Below, in pieces: positions 1 to 8,308 of a DNA stretch of 64,000 bases (its first letter is position 1; every line of letters begins with the position of its first letter). The translations under genes were made by a program, and so were the position numbers. Source of the DNA: Providencia sp. R33 (GTDB lineage: Bacteria > Pseudomonadota > Gammaproteobacteria > Enterobacterales > Enterobacteriaceae). Location of the stretch: NCBI RefSeq assembly GCF_019343475.1, contig NZ_CP072453.1, positions 4,526,001 to 4,590,000 on the forward strand, in the 5' to 3' direction. Below the pieces are notes generated by a model. That model worked only from the letters and a program-made list of their open reading frames with translations. It made no database searches and was not told the DNA's origin.

Positions 1-104
1 CAGAACGGTATAACCGTTAGGATGACTGACAGAATAAAGCCAATCAGGTATGTCTTAACGCTACCGTGGCTTGCTCCAGTGTGAGCATCTTTTGCATGAC
101 TCAT
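1..104 (-). CDS. cyoD: Cytochrome bo3 ubiquinol oxidase subunit IV, N-terminal part
   Basis: Only the first 34 codons are present; the gene runs off the left edge. The translation begins MSHAKDAHTGASHGSVKTY and continues into a first membrane helix, matching the start of E. coli CyoD closely. CyoD is a small membrane subunit that assists assembly of the CyoB centre. The ATG at 104 directly abuts the cyoC stop codon (105-107), so it is the fourth cistron of the cyo operon. cyoE would be expected beyond the edge. Confidence 0.93.
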   Translation of the reverse strand, partial: MSHAKDAHTGASHGSVKTYLIGFILSVILTVIPF

Positions 105-719
105 TTAAATAGCCCCCAGAAGATAAACAACGGTAAATACACAGATCCAAACCACGTCTAAGAAGTGCCAGAACAGGCTCAGGCAGTTCAAACGTGTTTT
201 GTTAACATCAGTCAGGCCACGACGAGTGACTTGAATCATCATGATGACAATCCAGATCAGACCCGCAGAAACGTGCAGGCCGTGCGTTGCAACCAGTGCA
301 AAGAAGCCAGATAAGAAACCACTACGGTCAGGGCCAAAGCCTTCTGCAATCAGTTCGTGGAACTCATAGACTTCCATGATAACGAAGCCAAGACCTAACA
401 GGAATGTCGCGAACAGCCATAAGTTAACCGCAGCGATTTTTCCTTTATGCATCGCAATCATAGCGAAGCCGTAAGTGATACTACTTACTAACAGTAAGAA
501 GGTTTCGCCTAATACGAACTTCAGACTGAAGATATCTTTACCAGCAGGACCGCCAGCAGTTCCATCGGCCAAAACAACATAGGTTGCAAACAAACAAGCA
601 AACAGAATCAAGTCGCTCATGATATAGAGCCAGAAACCGAATACTTTCGTGCCACCTGCATCGTGGTGCCCATGCTCTGCATGGGCGATATTTTGGTTAG
701 TCATTGTATTAGTTGACAT
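105..719 (-). CDS. cyoC: Cytochrome bo3 ubiquinol oxidase subunit III
   Basis: 204 residues, the same length as E. coli CyoC. After a soluble His-rich N terminus there are five hydrophobic helices typical of the haem-copper oxidase subunit III family. The protein stabilises the oxidase core in the inner membrane and has no redox cofactor of its own. The start ATG at 719 lies inside the end of cyoB (11-base overlap), which implies translational coupling; a second in-frame ATG five codons later is possible. It is part of cyoABCD. Confidence 0.96.
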   Translation of the reverse strand: MSTNTMTNQNIAHAEHGHHDAGGTKVFGFWLYIMSDLILFACLFATYVVLADGTAGGPAGKDIFSLKFVLGETFLLLVSSITYGFAMIAMHKGKIAAVNLWLFATFLLGLGFVIMEVYEFHELIAEGFGPDRSGFLSGFFALVATHGLHVSAGLIWIVIMMIQVTRRGLTDVNKTRLNCLSLFWHFLDVVWICVFTVVYLLGAI

Positions 720-2700
720 CGTTCACACCTGCCTTACGCAATTCTTCAAAGTGCTTATTCTCGATTTCTTCGATTTCAGCCACAGGTACGTAGTAATCAA
801 CATCTTCGTCGAAGCTTTTTGCAATCCAAGTTACGATCATTCCACCGAAACCAACGATTGCGAGCCACCAGATGTGCCAGATCATTGCGAAACCTAAAAC
901 CAAGCTAAATGCTGCGATGATTACGCCAGCGCCGGTATTTTTCGGCATATGAATTTCTTCATATGAAGTTGGTTTCTTATGAGCAAGACCTTTTTCTTTC
1001 AGATCCCACCAAGCATCACGAGTTTGAACGTGTGGCTCAATCGCAAAGTTATAGAACGGTGGTGGTGAAGAAGTTGCCCACTCAAGTGTACGTCCACCCC
1101 ATGGATCTCCCGTTAAATCACGGTTTTCATGGCGGTCTCGAATACTCACAATGATTTGGATAACTTGGCATGCAATACCAATTGCGATTAACGCAGCACC
1201 AAATGCAGCCGCAACTAACATTGAGTGATAAGCAGGGTCAATATTCTGGCTTAAACGACGGGTCATACCCATAAAGCCCAGAATATATAATGGCATGAAT
1301 GCTAAGAAGAAACCGATGATCCAGAACCAGAATGCGCGGACACCCCATTTCTCATTTAACGTAAAGCCGTAAGCTTTCGGGAACCAGTAAGTCATACCAG
1401 CGAAACATCCGAATACCACACCACCAATGATAACGTTATGGAAGTGAGCAATCAGGAATAAGCTGTTGTGCAGAACGAAGTTCGCACCTGGTACGGCTAA
1501 CAGAACACCCGTCATACCACCCACAGAGAAGGTGATGATGAAACCGATAGTCCATAGCATCGGTGATTTAAACTCGATGCGGCCTTGGTACATCGTAAAC
1601 AACCAGTTGAAGATCTTAACCCCTGTTGGGATTGCGATAATCATAGTGGCGATACCGAAGAAGGCGTTGACGTTCGCGCCAGAACCCATCGTAAAGAAGT
1701 GGTGCAGCCATACGATGAAGGACATAACGGTGATAACGATTGTCGCCCAAACTAATGAGGTATAACCGAATAAACGTTTTTTCGAGAAGGTTGCTGCGAC
1801 TTCAGAGAATACACCAAACACAGGCAGAACAAGGATATACACCTCAGGGTGACCCCATGCCCAAATCAGGTTGATGTACATCATCATGTTGCCGCCCATA
1901 TCGTTAGTGAAGAAATGGGTACCTAAATAACGGTCTAACGTCAGAAGCGTCAGTGTGACGGTTAAAATAGGGAAAGCAGCAACAATCAATACGTTAGTAC
2001 ATAACGCAGCCCAGCTGAATACAGGCATTTTCATCATCGACATACCCGGCGTACGCATACGGATAATCGTGGCGATGAAGTTAACCCCTGTTAATAACGT
2101 ACCAATACCGGATATCTGAAGACTCCAGAGCCAGTAATCGACCCCAACCCCCGGATTATACTCCAAGCCCGATAATGGTGGATAAGCTAACCAACCTGTC
2201 TGTGCGAATTCACCTACCCCTAAAGAGATGTTGATTAAGACAACACCGACTACAAAGAACCAGAAGCTCAATGAGTTAAGGAATGGGAAGGCAACGTCGC
2301 GTGCACCAATTTGTAGAGGTACAACGAGGTTCATCAGACCGACAACAAATGGGGTTGCCATGAAGAAAATCATGATAACGCCGTGCGCGGTAAAGATTTG
2401 GTCATAGTGATGAGGGTTTAAGAAGCCCTCTTGGCCAGCAGAAGCAAGAACTTGCTGACCACGCATCATGACAGCATCCGCGAAACCACGGAACAACATG
2501 ACCATCGCAACAATGATGTACATGACACCAATTTTTTTATGGTCAACCGAGGTTAACCACTCTTTCCACAGCCATTTCCATTTACCGAAATAGGAGATCA
2601 CACCGACTAAGCCAAGCCCACCAAGGACAATAGCAATCAGTGTGACAACGATGATCGGCTCATGGAGCGGAACTGCATCTAGTGTTAATTTTCCGAACAT
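709..2700 (-). CDS. cyoB: Cytochrome bo3 ubiquinol oxidase subunit I
   Basis: Catalytic subunit of the proton-pumping quinol oxidase that reduces O2 to water. 663 residues when started at the ATG at 2700 (MFGKLTLDAV), the same length as E. coli CyoB; an upstream in-frame start at 2727 would overlap cyoA and is less likely. About 15 membrane helices are visible. Conserved elements include the haem-ligand region (QIFTAH, H106), the CuB/cross-linked His-Tyr motif WGHPEVYILVLP near H284/Y288, and the LHH pair near 333-334. It starts 4 bases after the cyoA stop and overlaps cyoC. Confidence 0.98.
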   Translation of the reverse strand: MFGKLTLDAVPLHEPIIVVTLIAIVLGGLGLVGVISYFGKWKWLWKEWLTSVDHKKIGVMYIIVAMVMLFRGFADAVMMRGQQVLASAGQEGFLNPHHYDQIFTAHGVIMIFFMATPFVVGLMNLVVPLQIGARDVAFPFLNSLSFWFFVVGVVLINISLGVGEFAQTGWLAYPPLSGLEYNPGVGVDYWLWSLQISGIGTLLTGVNFIATIIRMRTPGMSMMKMPVFSWAALCTNVLIVAAFPILTVTLTLLTLDRYLGTHFFTNDMGGNMMMYINLIWAWGHPEVYILVLPVFGVFSEVAATFSKKRLFGYTSLVWATIVITVMSFIVWLHHFFTMGSGANVNAFFGIATMIIAIPTGVKIFNWLFTMYQGRIEFKSPMLWTIGFIITFSVGGMTGVLLAVPGANFVLHNSLFLIAHFHNVIIGGVVFGCFAGMTYWFPKAYGFTLNEKWGVRAFWFWIIGFFLAFMPLYILGFMGMTRRLSQNIDPAYHSMLVAAAFGAALIAIGIACQVIQIIVSIRDRHENRDLTGDPWGGRTLEWATSSPPPFYNFAIEPHVQTRDAWWDLKEKGLAHKKPTSYEEIHMPKNTGAGVIIAAFSLVLGFAMIWHIWWLAIVGFGGMIVTWIAKSFDEDVDYYVPVAEIEEIENKHFEELRKAGVNDVN

Positions 2701-2704
2701 GCCC

Positions 2705-3655
2705 TTATTCCTCAGCGCCTGCTGCATGAGCGTTATGGCTCATATGCATAGAATGACCTGTAGATTCTTCTTTGGTTTCTACAGGAGCGTGACCTTTATG
2801 GTGCTCATGACCAAACTTCAGAACGATGTCGTTATAAAGGTTAGGTTTCACGCTAGAGAAGTAGGTAACAGGAACATTTGTGCTTGGCTTAGCGACTTCG
2901 TCGAATGCCTGCATTGTATCCATTGTCTTAGGAGACGCTTTTACCTTTTGTACCCACTCATCAAAGCCTTGGCGGTCAGGGGTTGCAATCGCATTGAACT
3001 TCATATCAGAGAAGCCGTGGCCACTATAGCTTGCAGAGAAGCCTTTGTAAGTACCCGGTTCATTGGCGATTAAGTGAAGTTTAGTTTGCATACCCGCCAT
3101 CGCGTAGATTTGGCCACCTAAAGATGGAATGAAGAACGAGTTCATCACCGAATCAGACGTGATTTTGAAGTTAACTGGCACACCAGTAGGGAATGCGATT
3201 TCGTTAACTGTCGCAATGCCTTGCTCTGGGTAGATAAAGATCCATTTCCAGTCAGCCGAAATAACTTCGATTGTGACAGGTTCCTGATCACTCACTAATG
3301 GCTGATACGGGTCCAGCTCATGTGTCGTCTTCCAAGTGATAGCACCCAGAATGATGATAATGATGATAGGAACAGTCCAGCAGACTAACTCAATTTTATT
3401 TGAGTGAGCCCAGTTTGGACGGTATGTAGCAGACGTGTTGGATTCACGATATTTTCTGGCGAAGATGATCGTCATAAAAATAACAGGAATAACAACAAGC
3501 AGCATTAAGCCAATTGCAATAAGAATTAGCTCTTTTTGTTTTACGCCTACGGCGCCTTTTGGATCCATCAACACCATATCACAACCGCCTAATAATAAGG
3601 CTGCTGCAACCAGCGAGATTGCTCCGATACTTTTTTTGTAGTTCATAAGTCTCAT
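2705..3655 (-). CDS. cyoA: Cytochrome bo3 ubiquinol oxidase subunit II (lipoprotein)
   Basis: 316 residues against 315 in E. coli. The N terminus carries a lipoprotein signal with lipobox LLLGGC, followed by two membrane helices and a periplasmic cupredoxin domain that, as in quinol oxidases, lacks the CuA ligands. The motif DWKWIFIYPEQGIATVNEIAFP is typical of CyoA. I start at the ATG at 3655 (MRLMNYKK, as in E. coli); an internal ATG at 3646 has a better-spaced GGATGAGA ribosome-binding site and could be the real start. First gene of the cyo operon. The C-terminal tail is His-rich. Confidence 0.97.
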   Translation of the reverse strand: MRLMNYKKSIGAISLVAAALLLGGCDMVLMDPKGAVGVKQKELILIAIGLMLLVVIPVIFMTIIFARKYRESNTSATYRPNWAHSNKIELVCWTVPIIIIIILGAITWKTTHELDPYQPLVSDQEPVTIEVISADWKWIFIYPEQGIATVNEIAFPTGVPVNFKITSDSVMNSFFIPSLGGQIYAMAGMQTKLHLIANEPGTYKGFSASYSGHGFSDMKFNAIATPDRQGFDEWVQKVKASPKTMDTMQAFDEVAKPSTNVPVTYFSSVKPNLYNDIVLKFGHEHHKGHAPVETKEESTGHSMHMSHNAHAAGAEE

Positions 3656-4092
3656 CCACGACCCCAAATGACAAGATTCTAATTGTCGTTTCATCAGTGC
3701 GGGCATTTTACGGTAAGGTTATGCGAGTGTAAATGATTGTAAGGTAAAGAAACTGAATTGTTAGCTCTTTATGTTAATATGATCACATGTAAAGAGCTTA
3801 TAAAGAAAAAGTTAAAATTGATACAGATTATAAGTATATTTTGATAAAAGCCCTTTAATACTAAATTATCTTAGTAATTTTTCAAAGAAAAATATATACA
3901 AAAGAAGTGAAAAAAAGACAAAACTGATATGAATGATAAGCAATATGGTAAGGGAAACTACGTTTTTTAGTGCCGATAAAGCTATTTTTATCACTTTATC
4001 GGCAAAATTGTTAAGAAAAATTATTATTGATTTGATTTAAAAAGAAAAATATTAAATTGCTATACAATTTTTAATAAGGCATTAGAACACTT
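3656..4092. promoter_or_regulatory. cyo operon upstream region, AT-rich, no gene
   Basis: 437 bases between cyoA and the Tsx-like gene with no credible coding region. It contains a CRP-like site (3772-3787) set inside a dyad AGCTCTTTA (3763-3771) / TAAAGAGCT (3790-3798). It also has an 11-bp perfect inverted repeat TGCCGATAAAG (3971-3981) / CTTTATCGGCA (3994-4004), which has no T-tract on the strand that reads out of the Tsx-like gene. The cyo promoter must lie here; I cannot fix the -10/-35. Confidence 0.6.
3772..3787. promoter_or_regulatory. CRP-like binding site upstream of cyoA
   Basis: TGTTA-N6-TCACA matches the CRP consensus TGTGA-N6-TCACA at 9 of 10 positions, about 117 bases upstream of cyoA. 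The cyo operon is known to be CRP-activated in E. coli; that this site is used is inference. Confidence 0.5.
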
Positions 4093-4863
4093 TTAGAACG
4101 TATACTTTAATGTATAAATGATTGCGTCTTGATAAAAAGTATCGCCTAATTTATTGTCAGCATAGCGGTATTGTACACCCGCCGCTAAATGTGGTGTCGC
4201 ATTCCACCAAAAAGCCATGGCACCATTAATGCCATTTCGCTTACCGCCGTTGTAGCGCTTATTACGTGCAAATTCCATTTCGTGCCAGTTGGTTATCATG
4301 AAGTTCTCTTCAAATGCGCTGAAATTATAACCCGCTACCCACCCTGCGGTATAACCGTTATTACCTGAATAGAACGTTTGATCAGTATAGTTTAGGGCGA
4401 TAAAAGGCTTAAACCATAAATCGCCAAAAGCGGTATTGTAACCAATACCATATAACGTGTTTACATCATGGAAATTACCACCATACTTTGTTCCAGGTAG
4501 TGACCATGTGCCATAAACGTGGCCGTACAGATTAAAACCTGTATCACCTAAATAAAAACGGCCTGTCGTTTTGATGGTGTAGCGCTTATTACGCCCTGAA
4601 TCGGTATGTTGTGTATGGAGCGGGTTTTCTACATCAAAGAAGCCGTAAAGTTCACCCCAATTAAAATTAGCACCACCTTCTAATTCAATATACGCGAAAT
4701 CTTTCTTACGAGTCGTTTTCTCCGTTTTGGTCTCAGTACGGTGCGACCAATCTAAATAGTTAATATTGATATCAGCAAAACCATTTTGATAGCCCAAAAG
4801 ATCATCAGAATATGCCGTACCTGCCACAGAAGCTAAGGCGGCAATACAAAGGAGTTTTTTCAT
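4093..4863 (-). CDS. Tsx/OmpK-family outer-membrane channel
   Basis: 256 residues. A cleavable signal peptide (MKKLLCIAALASVAGTAYS) is followed by an aromatic-rich, alternating beta-strand pattern ending in the C-terminal motif YTLKYTF, the terminal Phe being typical of outer-membrane beta-barrels. Segments such as YIELEGGANFNWGELYGFFDV and GYNTAFGDLWFKPFIALNY resemble the nucleoside-specific channel family (Tsx, OmpK). It probably allows nucleosides or similar small solutes across the outer membrane. The gene stands alone between cyoA and ampG, a place where E. coli has no gene. A CRP-like site lies upstream. Assignment to the family is good; the substrate is not established. Confidence 0.8.
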   Translation of the reverse strand: MKKLLCIAALASVAGTAYSDDLLGYQNGFADININYLDWSHRTETKTEKTTRKKDFAYIELEGGANFNWGELYGFFDVENPLHTQHTDSGRNKRYTIKTTGRFYLGDTGFNLYGHVYGTWSLPGTKYGGNFHDVNTLYGIGYNTAFGDLWFKPFIALNYTDQTFYSGNNGYTAGWVAGYNFSAFEENFMITNWHEMEFARNKRYNGGKRNGINGAMAFWWNATPHLAAGVQYRYADNKLGDTFYQDAIIYTLKYTF

Positions 4864-4995
4864 AATAGATTATTTTCGTTAATTAATTAATGGGATTGAG
4901 TAGTGCACTATTCGTTAACGTGTTATCTAACCAGTCTCTAACATGTGATATATTAGGCTTAAAAATTGCAATTAAGAAATATTTTTCATTGAATG

Positions 4996-5011
4996 AGTGA
5001 TCATAATCACG
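4996..5011. promoter_or_regulatory. CRP-like dyad upstream of the Tsx-like gene
   Basis: GTGA-TCATAA-TCAC (4997-5010) is a symmetric match to the CRP core GTGA-N6-TCAC, about 135 bases upstream of the Tsx-like start codon. tsx in E. coli is controlled by CRP and CytR, so the site fits the gene's family. Use in vivo is inferred. Confidence 0.5.
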
Positions 5012-5068
5012 ATCAAAAAGTGATTTTGATGTTTTTTGTGTGATAAGGCTATTTTTCTGGAATGATCA

Positions 5069-5103
5069 GATTCCCTAAACTAATAAGTTAGTCTTAGGGA
5101 ATC
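5069..5103. terminator. Inverted repeat downstream of ampG
   Basis: GATTCCCTAA (5069-5078) pairs perfectly with TTAGGGAATC (5094-5103), and ACTAA/TTAGT extends the stem inward with one bulged base and a 4-nt loop. It lies 44 bases past the ampG stop. The T-tract is weak, so it may act as a 3'-end stabiliser rather than a strong terminator. Confidence 0.45.
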
Positions 5104-5146
5104 AGCTAAATAGATAAGTAAGAATGAAAGGAAAATCAATTATTGC

Positions 5147-6649
5147 TTATTGCTTGACGGTTTTGCGAACAGCGAGGAAATCTAAACTACCACCGATAAT
5201 TAAACTGATAGCACCGATGCTAATGCCAGTATTAAATAGGATGTTTTGATAGCTTGGGATAGCTAACCAAAATTCAATCTGTGTGGTGAATAGATATACT
5301 TTCATTCCACTAAAAGAAAATGCCAATAGAGAAAGTAGCCAAATCGCAAGGCAAGTTACCGCAGCGAGTAGGGCATAAACAGCAAAACGATAGCCATTTG
5401 CGTATAGCTCACGGCGCTGGAATAGCCCTGTAGCTTGCGTGTAGAGTAAAGAACTTCGACAGGCTAATAACAGTAAGATCCCAGGAACGGCAACGCCAAT
5501 GGAGATCAAATAAAATAGTGGCCAGCCATAGTTACTGACGAAAATACTGGCTACCGGGCCAATGTACACCCGCCCTACTGCTGAAAGCGCGGAAAGAAGT
5601 GCAAATTGCGTTGCGGATAAGGATTTATTACACAACGTCATTAAGAGTGCGACAAACGCCGCTGTGCCCATTCCTGAAAAGATATTCTCAAGGAAAATAA
5701 TGGAACCCATCGTCATGATATTAGGCGGCGTGACGGCGAGGAACCAATACCCAATATTTGACCCACCTTGGAGTAAGCCAAAAAGAAACAGAGCCTTAAA
5801 TAAGCTCATGTTTTTCATCAGGTAACCGCCCAAGAGTGCGCCAATTATAGTGGCAGCCATTCCGACGGTTTTATTCACGGTACCAACTTCACTAAGGCTA
5901 AAGCCCAGCGCATTCAATAAAAAGTTGGTATTGAGTGCCATCACAAAGGCATCGCCTAATTTATAAAATACCAATAATAATAAGACGAGCCATGCGTTGT
6001 TGCGGCTGAAAAACTCCGCTAAAGGGTCGTAAATCGCTTTTTTTAACGAGGCCGGCGGTGCGCTGTTTTCTTCGGGCTCTTTTGCTAGCAAAGTGGCTAT
6101 CACACCGATAATCATTAGTCCGGCCATGACGAGATAAAGCTGTTTCCATGTCAGGAATTTATCTGCGAGCCAAAGAGCTAATCCACCAGAAACTAACATG
6201 CTGATTCGGTAACCCATGACTGAGGTTGCCGCACCAATGCCCCGTTCTTCCGCGCTCAATAAGTCTGTTTTATAGGCATCAAACACAATATCTTGGGATG
6301 CTGAGCAAAATGCGACGGTGACAGCTAATGCTGCAAGATACCACAAGTGTTCAGAAGGATTCATGAACCCCATTGCTGCGATACTGATGATCAGGAGAAT
6401 TTGAGTGGTTAACAGCCAGCCTCTACGGCGACCCAAAAACGGCGGCGTATAGCGGTCCATCATGGGTGACCACAAAAATTTCAAAACATACGCTTGGCCG
6501 ACTAAAGAAAAGAAGCCAATCGTTTTGATATCAACATTTTCAACGGTTAACCAAGCTTGTAATGTCCCTGCCGTCAACGCTAAAGGTAAGCCTGAGACGA
6601 AGCCTAAAAGGATTAAGGTAATATTATTCGGTAGTGTGAAACGAGGCAT
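5147..6649 (-). CDS. ampG: Muropeptide transporter AmpG
   Basis: Inner-membrane major-facilitator permease that imports GlcNAc-anhydroMurNAc peptides for cell-wall recycling and so controls ampC beta-lactamase induction where ampR/ampC exist. 500 residues from the ATG at 6649 (MPRFTLPNN), which has a good AGAGGGA ribosome-binding site; E. coli AmpG is 491. Conserved AmpG blocks are clear: LGFVSGLPLALTAGTLQAW, TIGFFSLVGQAYVLKFLWSP, DRYTPPFLGRRRGWL and FCSASQDIVFDAYKTD. About 14 hydrophobic helices. It lies downstream of yajG on the same strand, as in E. coli, and probably shares its transcript. Confidence 0.96.
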   Translation of the reverse strand: MPRFTLPNNITLILLGFVSGLPLALTAGTLQAWLTVENVDIKTIGFFSLVGQAYVLKFLWSPMMDRYTPPFLGRRRGWLLTTQILLIISIAAMGFMNPSEHLWYLAALAVTVAFCSASQDIVFDAYKTDLLSAEERGIGAATSVMGYRISMLVSGGLALWLADKFLTWKQLYLVMAGLMIIGVIATLLAKEPEENSAPPASLKKAIYDPLAEFFSRNNAWLVLLLLVFYKLGDAFVMALNTNFLLNALGFSLSEVGTVNKTVGMAATIIGALLGGYLMKNMSLFKALFLFGLLQGGSNIGYWFLAVTPPNIMTMGSIIFLENIFSGMGTAAFVALLMTLCNKSLSATQFALLSALSAVGRVYIGPVASIFVSNYGWPLFYLISIGVAVPGILLLLACRSSLLYTQATGLFQRRELYANGYRFAVYALLAAVTCLAIWLLSLLAFSFSGMKVYLFTTQIEFWLAIPSYQNILFNTGISIGAISLIIGGSLDFLAVRKTVKQ

Positions 6650-6770
6650 TATTCCCTCTAAGCCTAAAGTGATTTTGCTGCAATACATAGCGCTGTAGAG
6701 GTATTGACCGCGCAATGCTATCCAAGAGTTAACTTGGATAGCTTAATACTAAATTGGGGTATTCGCTCGC

Positions 6771-7352
6771 TTAATAGCGTGAATTTTGTCTGATAAAATC
6801 TGTGATTTCTTGATCAGAGGCCATATCTGCAATTAAATCAGCTAATGCACTGTTAATTGCCGCTTCGATTTTTGCATTATTCGCCGCTAACAATTCTTGG
6901 GTATTGAAATTACGGGTGAATGAGCGAGTTTTTGTTGAGCCATTTGGTGCGGTTGCCGTAATGCTGACGCTAGAATTCACCGTAATATTATGGCGCAGAC
7001 TACCTTCAGCGACTTTAGTGTCTAATTTGTTTAATTGAACGACTAAATTAACGTTGGCTGGTGATGTAACCATAAAACCACGCGCAGCCATTTGTTTTTC
7101 AACCGCTTCTTGCATTAAGTAGCGCGGGTCACGGGATGGATTAAGTATGACTAAGCTACCATTACGATTGACTTCCGCTAATGATTTATTGGTGCGATTG
7201 TCTACGCTGCTAACACTAATTGAGGTGGCATTGAGTGTTGGGTTTTTAGCCGGTAAAGCAATTTTTGGTTCAAGTGAGAGCGTGTTGCTGCTAGTTGCAC
7301 ATCCAGCAAGTAGAAACAACGCAAAAAGTGGAAAACACAGTTTTCTTAACAT
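6771..7352 (-). CDS. yajG: YajG family outer-membrane lipoprotein
   Basis: 193 residues with a lipoprotein signal (lipobox LLAGC, Cys at about residue 18). The mature part matches E. coli YajG along its length, for example PSRDPRYLMQEAVEKQMAARGFMV and the C-terminal DFIRQNSRY. Function is unknown; the conserved neighbourhood yajG-ampG suggests a role at the cell envelope. The start has an upstream GGA purine run. It is divergent from bolA. Confidence 0.93.
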   Translation of the reverse strand: MLRKLCFPLFALFLLAGCATSSNTLSLEPKIALPAKNPTLNATSISVSSVDNRTNKSLAEVNRNGSLVILNPSRDPRYLMQEAVEKQMAARGFMVTSPANVNLVVQLNKLDTKVAEGSLRHNITVNSSVSITATAPNGSTKTRSFTRNFNTQELLAANNAKIEAAINSALADLIADMASDQEITDFIRQNSRY

Positions 7353-7616
7353 AATTTTTTCCAGTTCATCTTTCCTAATTGAAAATGTTTCGTTATGGTG
7401 CGGGTAGCCGCCACACGATGTGAAATCCAGTGGCTAAATTATCCTGAACTATTAGACAACAGTTTTTGAAAAAATTCGCACTAACGTGCCAATATCATAC
7501 ATTGTCAGGTCATTATCGGATATTTCTATAATAAGAAGATAGCAATAATCGAGATGTGCAATATAGTTTACTGCACTTATCAATACTAGTGTGAGCCGCA
7601 AATTAAGGAGTATTTT

Positions 7617-7955
7617 ATGGTCGCCAATGCATCACAAAGTATGCAGTCACGTGTGAGCCAAAAATTACAAGATGCTTTCGAGCCAAGTCATTTGGATGTC
7701 ATTAATGAAAGCCATCAACATAATGTCTTGCCAGGCTCTGAAAGCCACTTCAAAGTTATTTTAGTCACTGATAAATTTGAAAATAAACGAATGCTTGGCC
7801 GTCATCGCGAAATTTATGCTATTTTAGCGGATGAATTAGCGGGGGGCATTCATGCTCTTGCATTGCATACCTATACACCAAAAGAATGGGACGAAATGGC
7901 TGATACAGCGTTAAAATCACCTGCTTGTCGTGGTGTTGGCGGCGTTAACCGCTAA
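7617..7955 (+). CDS. bolA: BolA morphogene regulator
   Basis: 112 residues. The BolA fold block GSESHFKVILVTDKFENKR and HALALHTYTPKEWDE with the conserved His residues is clear. BolA works with monothiol glutaredoxins around [2Fe-2S] clusters and is a stress-induced regulator of morphology and biofilm genes. The ATG at 7617 is preceded by AAGGAG at about 8 bases. The N terminus is several residues longer than in E. coli (105 aa). It has its usual place upstream of tig, with its own promoter region. Confidence 0.96.
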   Translation: MVANASQSMQSRVSQKLQDAFEPSHLDVINESHQHNVLPGSESHFKVILVTDKFENKRMLGRHREIYAILADELAGGIHALALHTYTPKEWDEMADTALKSPACRGVGGVNR

Positions 7956-8308
7956 TTTGTACTGCCAATTGACCTTGATGGGTGATTATTGGCATTATCC
8001 TTCGGGCTCAAAACGAGTTTGCTGGGTGTTTTTTCTTCAATTTTGGTGAAGAAATAAAAATTTTAGTCAGAAAAGTCACAAATAAAGAGGAAAGATCGCT
8101 TCTTTTCTCGGCTTTTCTCGACTCAGGGCGCTGGCATCGGTATAATGCTGCGTCTAATTTTCAGTAAGGTTTCGGGACGCTTCTGATATCAGGGATTGAC
8201 CGTTATGAAAGTAACGCCCCCCGGTTCTGGAAGGGAGAACGCCATTATTTATTTAGTGGCATAACTCTGGAGTAGACCGATCACTAAGATTTATTTTGAG
8301 GTAAGAAG
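7956..8308 (+). promoter_or_regulatory. tig upstream region with sigma-70 promoter candidate
   Basis: 353 bases without a credible gene. A perfect -10 TATAAT (8141-8146) sits 17 bases after TCGACT (8118-8123, 4 of 6 to TTGACA), which gives a leader of about 155 bases before tig. A short GTTCT/AGAAC hairpin near 8224-8240 lies in that leader. I see nothing else. Confidence 0.6.

Noticed and set aside
3971..4004. 11-bp inverted repeat as terminator of the Tsx-like gene
   Set aside because: No T-tract on the minus strand after the stem and about 90 bases from the stop codon; kept only as an inverted repeat in the intergenic entry.
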